64,000 bases of DNA. Origin: an uncultured Eubacteriales bacterium. Its GTDB lineage: Bacteria > Bacillota > Clostridia > Oscillospirales > Acutalibacteraceae. Each line of letters begins with the position of its first letter. The stretch's first letter is position 1. The stretch is from contig UQEY01000006.1 in the NCBI GenBank assembly GCA_900540235.1, positions 28,057 to 92,056 on the forward strand, read 5' to 3'. The notes beneath the pieces are model-generated. The model was given only the letters and a program-made list of their open reading frames with translations. It made no database searches and was not told where the DNA came from. Position numbers and translations under genes: made by a program. This document shows positions 51,497 to 58,506 of this stretch, in pieces.

Positions 51497-52750
51497 ATGC
51501 TTTATACTGAAATGACAAAAGAACAGCTCCTTAACGAAAAAAAGGTGCTTGAAGAAAGATATAATGCTTTTAAAGCCAAGAATCTTAAACTTGATATGAG
51601 CCGTGGCAAGCCTTGTAAAGAACAGCTTGACCTTTCTATGGATATGCTTAACTGTGACAATTATGTTGATGGCGGAGTTGACCTTAGAAACTATGGTTTG
51701 CTTGACGGTATTCCGAGTTGCAAAGAGCTTTTCGGCGAGCTTATGGGCGTTGACGCTAAGAATGTTGTAGTAGGTCCTACTGCAAGCCTTAACCTTATGT
51801 TTGACTATATCGGTCAGTGTTTCGTTCAGGGTGCAGGTTCAACTCCTTGGTGCAAGCTTGACGAGGTTAAATTTCTCTGCCCTGTTCCGGGTTATGACAG
51901 GCATTTCACCATTTGCGAACATTACGGAATCAAGATGATTAATGTTCCTATGCTTGAAGACGGTCCGGATATGGATATGATTGAAGAACTTATTAAGGAC
52001 GAAAGTGTAAAAGGTATGTTCTGCGTGCCTAAGTATTCTAACCCGCAAGGCATCACTTTCAGCGATGAAGTTGTCGAAAGAATTGCCGCATTAAAGCCTG
52101 CTGCAAAAGATTTCAGAATTATTTGGGACAATGCTTACTGCGTTCACGACCTTACAGACAACGGTGACAAGCTTCTTAACATTTTTGATGTTCTTCCAAA
52201 ATATAATAATGAAGATATGATTATTGAAGTTTGCTCAACATCAAAGATTACTTTCCCGGGCGCAGGTGTTTCGGCTATTATCGCAAGTGATAACAACATT
52301 GCCGCTATTAAGAAAAGGCTTAACTGCGAAACAATCAGTTATGACAAAATGAATCAGCAGCGCCATGTTCAGTATTTCAAAAATGCGAACGGTGTGCTTG
52401 AGCATATGAAAAAGCATGCTTCTATTCTTAAACCAAAGTTTGATATGGTGCTTGACCACCTTGAAAAGGAACTCGGCGGCACAGGCATTGCAACCTGGTT
52501 TAACCCTAACGGCGGCTACTTTATCAGCCTTGATGTTATGAACGGTTGTGCTAAAAGAACCGGTGAACTTTGCAAGGAGGCAGGTGTTACGCTCACAAGC
52601 GTAGGTGCAACCTTCCCTTACGGTCTTGACCCTAACGACAGCAACATTCGTATTGCTCCGTCGTTCCCACCGACCGACGAGCTTGATATGGCAGCTGAAC
52701 TTCTTTGCATTTGCACTAAGCTTGCGTGCATTGAAAAATTGGTAGGTTAA
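51497..52750 (+). CDS. Aminotransferase of the aspartate aminotransferase Ic (MocR-like, PF12897) type
   Basis: A 417-residue fold-type I enzyme. LDMSRGKPCKEQLDLS near the N-terminus and GLLDGIPSCKELFGELMGV are characteristic of this atypical aspartate aminotransferase group. The PLP Lys lies in CSTSKITFPGAGVSAI, with FCVPKYSNPQGITFS and WDNAYCVHDL upstream. It heads a three-gene operon with a TIM-barrel isomerase and an EamA exporter. Confidence 0.9.
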   Translation: MLYTEMTKEQLLNEKKVLEERYNAFKAKNLKLDMSRGKPCKEQLDLSMDMLNCDNYVDGGVDLRNYGLLDGIPSCKELFGELMGVDAKNVVVGPTASLNLMFDYIGQCFVQGAGSTPWCKLDEVKFLCPVPGYDRHFTICEHYGIKMINVPMLEDGPDMDMIEELIKDESVKGMFCVPKYSNPQGITFSDEVVERIAALKPAAKDFRIIWDNAYCVHDLTDNGDKLLNIFDVLPKYNNEDMIIEVCSTSKITFPGAGVSAIIASDNNIAAIKKRLNCETISYDKMNQQRHVQYFKNANGVLEHMKKHASILKPKFDMVLDHLEKELGGTGIATWFNPNGGYFISLDVMNGCAKRTGELCKEAGVTLTSVGATFPYGLDPNDSNIRIAPSFPPTDELDMAAELLCICTKLACIEKLVG

Positions 52751-52754
52751 TGAT

Positions 52755-53534
52755 ATGAAAATCGGTGCGTCAACATCTTGCTTTTATCCGCTTGAAACGG
52801 AGAAAGCATTAATGAAGGTTTGCGAGCTTGGGTACAAAAATGCCGAGGTTTTTATGAATGCACCTTCTGAACTTGAAGAACCTTTTTTAAAAGAGTTAAA
52901 TACTATTGCTAAAGACGGAGGGACAGATATTGTATCTGTTCATCCGTTTTCAAGCTTTATGGAGTCAACTTGTATCTTCTCGGACTATCAAAGAAGATAT
53001 GACGATTTTATCTATATTTATGAAAAAACATGTCATGCGGCGGCTGTACTCGGCGCTGAATATGTCGTTATCCACGGCGCAGTTGCAAAACCTAAAATTC
53101 CTATTCCAAACGAAAGATATTTTGAAAGGTTTAATAATCTTATTGAAATTGGCAAGCGTGAGGGCGTAACGGTTTGCCAGGAAAATGTTAACAGATTTAA
53201 AAGCGAAAGCATTGACTTTTGCAAAAAGATGAGAAGTGCACTCGGCGACGATTATCATATGGTGTTTGATATTAAGCAAACCATAAGAGCACATCAAGAT
53301 ACTTTTGCATTTCTTGAAGAGTTTAAGCATAATATCGTTCATATGCATATAAGCGACAACACACCTGAGCGTGACTGCTTGCCGCCGGGTAAAGGTAGTT
53401 TTAACTATAAAAAAATGGTTGATATTTTAAACAGTGCCGACTATAACGGAACATATATGATAGAAATTTATTCGCTCGGCTTTGATGTAGAAAAAGAATT
53501 AAAAGAAAGTAAGGTTTTTTTAGAATCAATATGA
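52755..53534 (+). CDS. Sugar phosphate isomerase/epimerase-type TIM-barrel protein
   Basis: A 259-residue xylose-isomerase-like/AP-endonuclease-2 family protein. Metal-binding residues are seen in VHPFSSF, EYVVIHGAV, CQENVNRF, VFDIKQTIRAH, HMHISDN and MIEIYS. Members act on sugar phosphates, inositols or hydroxypyruvate; the substrate is not evident. It starts 4 nt after the aminotransferase stop and overlaps the transporter by 4 nt. Confidence 0.85.
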   Translation: MKIGASTSCFYPLETEKALMKVCELGYKNAEVFMNAPSELEEPFLKELNTIAKDGGTDIVSVHPFSSFMESTCIFSDYQRRYDDFIYIYEKTCHAAAVLGAEYVVIHGAVAKPKIPIPNERYFERFNNLIEIGKREGVTVCQENVNRFKSESIDFCKKMRSALGDDYHMVFDIKQTIRAHQDTFAFLEEFKHNIVHMHISDNTPERDCLPPGKGSFNYKKMVDILNSADYNGTYMIEIYSLGFDVEKELKESKVFLESI

Positions 53535-54424
53535 AAAAATTGAGTAACACAGCGAAAGGCATAATTTGTATACTGTTTTCAGCTTTCAGCTTTAGCTGGA
53601 TGAGTATTTTTATTAATATGTCGGGTGATATACCCGTTATTCAAAAAGTTTTTTTCAGAAACCTCGTTGCATTTTTCATTGCAGCGGCTACACTTTTAAA
53701 AAATAAAGATTCTTTTAAACCGCACAAAGGGTGTTTGAAATATCATTTTTTGCGTTCATCTCTCGGTCTTGCCGGTATGATAGGTAATTTTTATGCGACT
53801 ACAAAAATGTCCTCCACCGCCGATGCCGCAATGCTTAACAAAATGAGCCCGTTTTTTACGCTCATTTTTTCATTTATTTTTCTTAAAGAAAAGTTTAAGA
53901 CTAAGCAGGCTTTGGCGATAGCCGTTGCATTTGCAGGTTCGCTTTTTGTAATTAAACCTACTCTTTCAAATGTTGAACTTTTGCCGTCTATAGCAGGCTT
54001 TTTGGGCGGCGTCGGTGCAGGTGCGGCATACACTTGCGTAAGGCATATGGCAAACAAAGGCGAAAACGGAACATTTACTGTTTTTTTCTTTTCGCTTTTC
54101 TCGGTTGTTTGCACTGCTCCGTTTTTAATCTTCGGCTTTGTACCTATGACGGCAAAACAGTTGATATGTTTAATTCTTGTGGGCATTGCTGCCGCCGGCG
54201 GTCAATTTGGCATTACAACCGCTTACACATATGCTCCGAGCAGTAAAATTTCCGTTTATGATTATTCTAATGTAATCTTTACTGCAATAAGCGGATATTT
54301 TTTCTTAAACCATCAGCTTCCTGACTTGTGGTCTGTTTTGGGATATGTAATTATTTGCTCAATGGCAATTTGGATGTTTATATACAATAAAAAGGAAGAT
54401 GAATTAAAAAAGTCTGCTACTTAA
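53531..54424 (+). CDS. EamA/DMT-family transporter
   Basis: A 297-residue protein with about ten membrane helices in two EamA repeats (for example LNKMSPFFTLIFSFIFLKEK and DYSNVIFTAISGYFFLNHQL). Such proteins commonly export amino acids or metabolites, or import nucleotide sugars. The operon context with an aminotransferase suggests amino-acid export (inference). Confidence 0.9.
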   Translation: MKKLSNTAKGIICILFSAFSFSWMSIFINMSGDIPVIQKVFFRNLVAFFIAAATLLKNKDSFKPHKGCLKYHFLRSSLGLAGMIGNFYATTKMSSTADAAMLNKMSPFFTLIFSFIFLKEKFKTKQALAIAVAFAGSLFVIKPTLSNVELLPSIAGFLGGVGAGAAYTCVRHMANKGENGTFTVFFFSLFSVVCTAPFLIFGFVPMTAKQLICLILVGIAAAGGQFGITTAYTYAPSSKISVYDYSNVIFTAISGYFFLNHQLPDLWSVLGYVIICSMAIWMFIYNKKEDELKKSAT

Positions 54425-54474
54425 CTATATGTTGTTGTAAAGTAAAAATACTTGCATTTTGCTATATGTTGTGA
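54422..54474 (+). promoter_or_regulatory. Two candidate NrdR boxes
   Basis: CTATATGTTGT occurs twice, in 54422-54437 and 54459-54474, resembling the 16-bp NrdR box (core CTATATnTTG). The second overlaps the promoter spacer of nrdR, which would allow autorepression. The 37-bp start-to-start distance is not a whole number of helical turns. Confidence 0.5.
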
Positions 54475-54480
54475 TATAAT
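54452..54480 (+). promoter_or_regulatory. Promoter of nrdR
   Basis: TTGCAT at 54452-54457, a 17-bp spacer and TATAAT at 54475-54480. Confidence 0.75.
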
Positions 54481-54512
54481 ATAAAATCATCGATATATGG
54501 AGGATGATTATT

Positions 54513-54956
54513 ATGAGATGTCCGTTTTGTGGTTATGAAGAAAGCAAAGTTATCGACTCTCGTCCTACCGACGAAAACGAAAGAATCAGAAGAAGAAGAG
54601 AATGTCTTAGATGTTCTAAGCGTTTCACAACTTATGAAGTAATTGAAGATGTTCCTATTATTGTAATTAAAAAAGATAAAAGCCGTGAGGTTTTTGACAG
54701 GAACAAAATTCTTAAAGGTATGCTTCGTGCGTGTGAAAAAAGGTCGGTTACTATTAACGAACTTGAAACCGCAATAAGCGAGATTGAAACTACGCTTCAG
54801 TCTGCTATTGACCGTGAGGTTACTTCTGCAAGAATCGGCGAGCTTATTATGGAGAAGCTCAAGAACATTGACGAAGTTGCCTATGTTCGCTTTGCGTCTG
54901 TTTATAAAGCTTTTGACAGCGTTGAAGCATTCAGAGACGAAATTTCAAAAATGTAA
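54513..54956 (+). CDS. nrdR: Transcriptional repressor NrdR
   Basis: A 147-residue repressor of ribonucleotide reductase genes. The zinc ribbon CPFCG...CLRCSKRFTTYE occupies residues 1-45, followed by the ATP-cone (VIKKDKSREVFDRNKILKGM) and REVTSARIGELIMEKLK. I chose ATG 54513, with GGAGG upstream, giving the standard MRCPFCG start. No nrd operon is in the window. Confidence 0.97.
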   Translation: MRCPFCGYEESKVIDSRPTDENERIRRRRECLRCSKRFTTYEVIEDVPIIVIKKDKSREVFDRNKILKGMLRACEKRSVTINELETAISEIETTLQSAIDREVTSARIGELIMEKLKNIDEVAYVRFASVYKAFDSVEAFRDEISKM

Positions 54957-54964
54957 TATAATAT

Positions 54965-54989
54965 AAGACTGTGATTTTTCCACAGTCTT
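54965..54989 (+). terminator. Terminator after nrdR
   Basis: AAGACTGTG and CACAGTCTT form a 9-bp stem; the T-rich tail is loose (AATGTTTATTTTT). Confidence 0.7.
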
Positions 54990-55015
54990 AATGTTTATTT
55001 TTAGGAGAACATGTA

Positions 55016-56128
55016 ATGAAAAAGTTTTTTAGTCTATTTTTGTCATTTGTTATGGCAGTCAGCGTATTTGCGTGCGCTAATCTTAACGCTTACGCCTCTC
55101 AAAGCATCACAGTTAAATTTGAGCAGAGCGAGGCTCGAACAGTGCTTAGCAAAATTAACGCTCTTCGTACAGGTTCAGACGCTTGGTATTGGAATGAGGA
55201 CAACACCACAAAAAAATATGTAACCGATGCAAAGCCTCTCACTTATGACTACACTTTGGAAAAAATAGCTATGCAAAGAGCTTGCGAACTTTATTTCCTT
55301 TATGAGCATAAAAGGCCTGACGGTTCAAGCGTATTTACAGCTTACGACCAATACGGCTATGCTTCTATGGGCAAAGGTGAAAACATTGCTTACGGCTACC
55401 CTACTCTTACAGCGGCTGAAGTTCACGAAGGATGGAGCGAAGCAAATTGTGACTACAGCGGTCAAGGTCACAGGCGAGCAATGCTTGATTCAAGATATAC
55501 TGCCGTAGGAATTGCGCATATTTCTTATTATGACGCAACTAAAGGTTGCAATGTTCACTACTGGGTTGAAGAATTCGGCACAACAGTTTATGACACCACT
55601 GCCACAAGTGCAAATAACAATACTGCAACAGTAACACTCGGCAATGATAATAAAGTTTCAATTTCAGGTCTTCAGCCGACAGTAGTTACAACCACATCAC
55701 CGGCACCTATAGTAACTACAAGCAGTTCACCATCAACTTCCGCAGTGTCGGCAACTGCACCTACAACTTCTTCTACCACGGTAATTTCAACTACTATTGC
55801 TCCTGCAACTTCAACAACCACACTTGCAAAAGCTTCAAAGCCTAAAAAAACTTCTATAAAAAAATTAAAGAAGGGCAAGAAGTCAATCACCGTTACTTGG
55901 AAAAAAGTGAAAGATGTTAAAGGATATCAAATAAAAGTAGCAACCGATAAGAAATTTAAAAAGAATGTAAAAAGCACTTATGTAGGTAAACAAAGCAAAA
56001 CAAAAGCTACCGTAAAAAATCTCAAATCTAAAAAGAAATACTTTGTAAAGGTTCGCACATATAAAATTGTGAATAAGAAAAAAGTATTTTCATCTTGGTC
56101 TAATGTAAAAACAATTAAGACAAAATAA
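55016..56128 (+). CDS. Secreted CAP/SCP-domain protein with Thr/Ser linker and FN3-like C-terminal module
   Basis: A 370-residue exported protein. A signal peptide (residues 1-27) is followed by a CAP domain: MQRACELYFLYEHKRPDG, GENIAYGYPT, HEGWSEANCDYSGQGHRRAM and NVHYWVEEFG. A Ser/Thr-rich linker (~220-275) leads to a Lys-rich FN3-like module (SIKKLKKGKKSITVTWKKVK to KTIKTK) that is shared with the proteins at 6786 and 63742. CAP domains act outside the cell, but bacterial roles are poorly known. A terminator with a GAAA tetraloop follows at once. Confidence 0.9.
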   Translation: MKKFFSLFLSFVMAVSVFACANLNAYASQSITVKFEQSEARTVLSKINALRTGSDAWYWNEDNTTKKYVTDAKPLTYDYTLEKIAMQRACELYFLYEHKRPDGSSVFTAYDQYGYASMGKGENIAYGYPTLTAAEVHEGWSEANCDYSGQGHRRAMLDSRYTAVGIAHISYYDATKGCNVHYWVEEFGTTVYDTTATSANNNTATVTLGNDNKVSISGLQPTVVTTTSPAPIVTTSSSPSTSAVSATAPTTSSTTVISTTIAPATSTTTLAKASKPKKTSIKKLKKGKKSITVTWKKVKDVKGYQIKVATDKKFKKNVKSTYVGKQSKTKATVKNLKSKKKYFVKVRTYKIVNKKKVFSSWSNVKTIKTK

Positions 56129-56130
56129 AA

Positions 56131-56162
56131 AACAGGAGAGCCGAAAGGTTCTCCTGTTTTTT
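56131..56162 (+). terminator. Terminator of the CAP-domain gene
   Basis: AACAGGAGAGCC and GGTTCTCCTGTT form a 12-bp stem with GAAA tetraloop and a T tail. The same design follows the 63742 gene. Confidence 0.92.
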
Positions 56163-56176
56163 CAATTAATTCATAT

Positions 56177-56230
56177 TTCTCTCCTATCGACGGCAAAGCC
56201 GCCACTTTCCTCGTCAGAGGAAAGCAAGAA
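56177..56230 (+). repeat. TCTCTCCTATCGACGG palindromic repeat
   Basis: TCTCTCCTATCGACGGCAAA continues GCCGCCACTTTCCTCGTCAG and AGGAAAGCAAGAA. It matches 63621-63674 on the opposite strand almost base for base. Internal GGCAAAGCC and TTTCCTCGTCAGAGGAAA form hairpins. 56231-56415 holds no gene. Confidence 0.8.
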
Positions 56231-56354
56231 AATTAGTAAGACAAAGGTTGCGAAGAAGCAGTCAGAATTGAGGTTTTCGTGAACTCAGTATTACAAAATC
56301 TGACGCACCACTGTACGGCAGATTTTGAGAGGAGGAGCAGTGAAATGAGCGATA

Positions 56355-56389
56355 AATAACTTTTGCTCAAAAAATAAACAAAAGTTATT
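56355..56389 (-). terminator. Hairpin downstream of cotJA-cotJB
   Basis: AATAACTTTTG and CAAAAGTTATT form an 11-bp stem around a T-rich loop. There is no strong T-run after it, so the role as terminator is uncertain. Confidence 0.5.
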
Positions 56390-56415
56390 TTGAACGATAT
56401 GGAACTTGCGACGAC

Positions 56416-56649
56416 TCAGTCCCACGGCCAAGGGTCCTTTAACCACTCATCGCTGTTGTAGCCATTTAGGGTAAGAGGTCCGTATTCTTTTTCATATTCT
56501 GCTTTCACCGCTTCATACTTGCTTTTATATTCATTCAGCATTTGTAACGCCTCGGTATCCTGCGGATGAGTGTCACAATAAAGCCTACATTCATACATGG
56601 CAAAGCCGAGTGCAGAAAGTCTTTTAAGCAGTTTCTTCTTTTCCATCAT
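56416..56649 (-). CDS. cotJB: Spore coat-associated protein CotJB
   Basis: A 77-residue small coat protein. The body LLKRLSALGFAMYECRLYCD, THPQDTEALQML and the terminal GPLTLNGY...W...PWPW pattern are typical of CotJB. It overlaps cotJA by 4 nt. cotJC, the usual third gene (Mn-catalase-like), is not downstream; only non-coding DNA follows. Confidence 0.93.
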   Translation of the reverse strand: MMEKKKLLKRLSALGFAMYECRLYCDTHPQDTEALQMLNEYKSKYEAVKAEYEKEYGPLTLNGYNSDEWLKDPWPWD

Positions 56650-56849
56650 TTAGCCCTCCTTCCACACAAAAACGGTTTATCAAGAGTAGGAAACAGCGTG
56701 CCTGTGTTAAGCGCTTCATCTGTTTCATAAGTCATTAAATCAAGTTGTAGAGGTATATATGCCATAGTAGGCGTAGCATCCGGCGGAAGTGACGGGCGCT
56801 GTTCGTTTTTCAAAAATGACGGTTTAAATAAATCTACATATTTTTCCAT
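56646..56849 (-). CDS. cotJA: Spore coat-associated protein CotJA
   Basis: A 67-residue small coat protein with the family core AYIPLQLDLMTYETDEALN and GTLFPTLDKPF. ATG 56849 follows AAAGGTGAT; the longer ORF start at 56909 is not supported. In Bacillus cotJ is expressed from a sigma-E promoter in the mother cell. I could not find a convincing sigma-E promoter here. Confidence 0.92.
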   Translation of the reverse strand: MEKYVDLFKPSFLKNEQRPSLPPDATPTMAYIPLQLDLMTYETDEALNTGTLFPTLDKPFLCGRRAK

Positions 56850-57013
56850 AAAATCACCTTTCTTTATAGTGTTACTCTCCATTCTATGTGCGAATATTTT
56901 TTTTGCCAATATTATTTTTTTACATATAATGGAATGTGATGTTTAAAACAAAACATTTTAGGCAAATATAAAGATGTAAGCATTAGTTTAAAAATAATTT
57001 GAAGGTGATTGAT

Positions 57014-57355
57014 TTGCTGATTAAACGAGGCGAAATATATTATGCTGATTTAAGTCCTGTTGTCGGCTCTGAGCAAGGTGGTGTAAGACCTGTTTTGATA
57101 GTTCAAAATGATATAGGAAACAAGTTTTCACCAACGGTTATTGCAGCAGCTATTACATCACAAAAAGATAAAAGTGCACTGCCGACGCATATTGAAGTTG
57201 ACGCCGTCAACTGCGGTCTTGCAAAGGACAGCGTTGTGCTTCTTGAGCAGGTAAGAACTATTGACAAGCGCAGACTGAAAGAGAAAATGGGAAGCCTTGA
57301 CACTGCCGATATGGGAAAAGTTGACCATGCTCTTTCGGTAAGTTTCGGTCTTTAA
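57014..57355 (+). CDS. MazF/EndoA (PemK) family mRNA interferase
   Basis: A 113-residue PemK/MazF-fold endoribonuclease, closest in pattern to Bacillus NdoA. It has [32 protein letters not shown], the Thr/Ser-bearing AAITSQKDK and the terminal [12 protein letters not shown]. The start is TTG at 57014, with AAGGTG 6 nt upstream. No antitoxin gene (MazE/EndoAI type) precedes it; the upstream 88 nt to the cotJA promoter region is too short for one. It may be an orphan or be controlled in trans. Confidence 0.92.
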   Translation: MLIKRGEIYYADLSPVVGSEQGGVRPVLIVQNDIGNKFSPTVIAAAITSQKDKSALPTHIEVDAVNCGLAKDSVVLLEQVRTIDKRRLKEKMGSLDTADMGKVDHALSVSFGL

Positions 57356-57418
57356 TAAGCATAATTTTACAATCTTGTTTTAATTCTTTCAAAGTTAAAA
57401 TAAGGTTGTTTTATTTTT

Positions 57419-57444
57419 TCAGATATGTTATGATATCTATCTGA
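57419..57444 (+). promoter_or_regulatory. Inverted repeat before the dUTPase gene
   Basis: TCAGATA and TATCTGA are separated by 12 bp containing TTATGAT, a possible -10 box. It could be an operator. No regulator is known. Confidence 0.35.
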
Positions 57445-57457
57445 AAGGAATGATAAA

Positions 57458-57967
57458 ATGAATAAAATAGCTAAATTTGAAAAAGTTTCTTTTGAGCAAT
57501 TTGAAAAAGATTGGCTCAAAAATTTTCCTGATACAAAAGATGTTAAAGCGGTATATGACAGCATAAAACTTCCAAAGCGTGCAACTGTAGGCTCTGCCGG
57601 TTATGATTTTTATGCGCCGAGTAATATTTGCTTTGAAAGGGGCAAATCTACTTTAGTCCCTACCGGTATCCGTTCAAAAATTGATGAGGGTTGGGTTCTT
57701 TCAATCTATCCTCGCTCAGGTCTTGGCTTTAAGCACCGTTGCCAACTTGATAATACCGTAGGCATTATTGACAGCGACTACTACAACTCATCAAACGAGG
57801 GTCACATTATGATTAAGATTAGCTGTGACGCTCACGATGATGGTCATAAGGCTGAGGTTAACGCAGGCGACGGCTTTGCTCAAGGTATTTTCACTCAATT
57901 TGGAATAACAGTTGATGACGAGGCTGACGGCGTTCGTGACGGCGGTTTCGGCAGTACAACAAAATAA
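57458..57967 (+). CDS. dut: Trimeric dUTPase-family protein
   Basis: A 169-residue dUTP diphosphatase-like protein. The five trimeric dUTPase motifs can be followed: AGYDFYAP (1), YPRSGLGFK (2), NTVGIIDSDYYN (3), GDGFAQGIF (4) and the C-terminal RDGGFGSTT (5). An N-terminal extension of ~40 residues precedes motif 1. Motif 3 reads DSDY instead of DxDYRG, as in dCTP deaminase/dUTPase variants of Clostridia. It keeps uracil out of DNA and supplies dUMP. Confidence 0.9.
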   Translation: MNKIAKFEKVSFEQFEKDWLKNFPDTKDVKAVYDSIKLPKRATVGSAGYDFYAPSNICFERGKSTLVPTGIRSKIDEGWVLSIYPRSGLGFKHRCQLDNTVGIIDSDYYNSSNEGHIMIKISCDAHDDGHKAEVNAGDGFAQGIFTQFGITVDDEADGVRDGGFGSTTK

Positions 57968-57984
57968 GATAACATTAAAAAATG

Positions 57985-58010
57985 GGTTGCTTTTTGAAGC
58001 AGCCTTTTTT
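57985..58010 (+). terminator. Terminator of dut
   Basis: GGTTGCTT and AAGCAGCC pair over 8 bp with loop TTTG and a TTTTTT tail. Confidence 0.85.
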
Positions 58011-58494
58011 ATTTAAAATCGATTTTAAAATCATTATTTTTAAATACGAGTGATTTTAATGTGCCGTTATCGTTTTGAATAAGGATAAACGAGCCAAAAT
58101 CGGTTTTACCCTCATATTTCACTCCGCCGTCGATAATATGCATTTGCGTTTCTTCGCTGTCAAGTTCGTCAAGTACATTATAAACAATGATTGAAGTGTT
58201 CGCTTTTTCAAAATTTGAAGCGTCAAAATCATATGAAAAATCATTGTATTTAAAATTTATATCATTTCCGTCATAAGTCATAACAAGACCGAGCGCATTT
58301 GTGTTATTCAATTTGGTTGAAACGCTCGACTCATCTTTACAAATTTCGCAATCAAAAGAAAAATCTCCCAAAGTGACAACGGCATTTTGTTTAAATGTCG
58401 AAGGCATTTTGGGAGTGTTAATTTTTACCGAGCAGGAGCAAAACGCAAAAGCAAGAAATATTATTAAAAAGAAAAGGTTAATGAATTTTTTCAC
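58009..58494 (-). CDS. Small lipoprotein of unknown function
   Basis: A 161-residue protein with a hydrophobic signal sequence (FINLFFLIIFLAFAFCSC) ending in Cys residues, consistent with a lipoprotein although the lipobox is not canonical. The rest is a ~130-residue beta-rich domain without a family that I recognise. It is the last gene of the lacZ-acpS-nnr operon, 12 nt after nnr. Confidence 0.7.
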   Translation of the reverse strand: MKKFINLFFLIIFLAFAFCSCSVKINTPKMPSTFKQNAVVTLGDFSFDCEICKDESSVSTKLNNTNALGLVMTYDGNDINFKYNDFSYDFDASNFEKANTSIIVYNVLDELDSEETQMHIIDGGVKYEGKTDFGSFILIQNDNGTLKSLVFKNNDFKIDFK

Positions 58495-58506
58495 GCAATC
58501 AGTCCT

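Noticed and set aside
56231..56400. Remnant of cotJC downstream of cotJB
   Set aside because: Translation in all frames gives short unrelated pieces, with no catalase-like motif.
56849..56940. Possible sigma-E promoter of cotJA (TAATATT and CATAGAAT)
   Set aside because: The spacer would be about 19 bp instead of roughly 14, so the match is not convincing.
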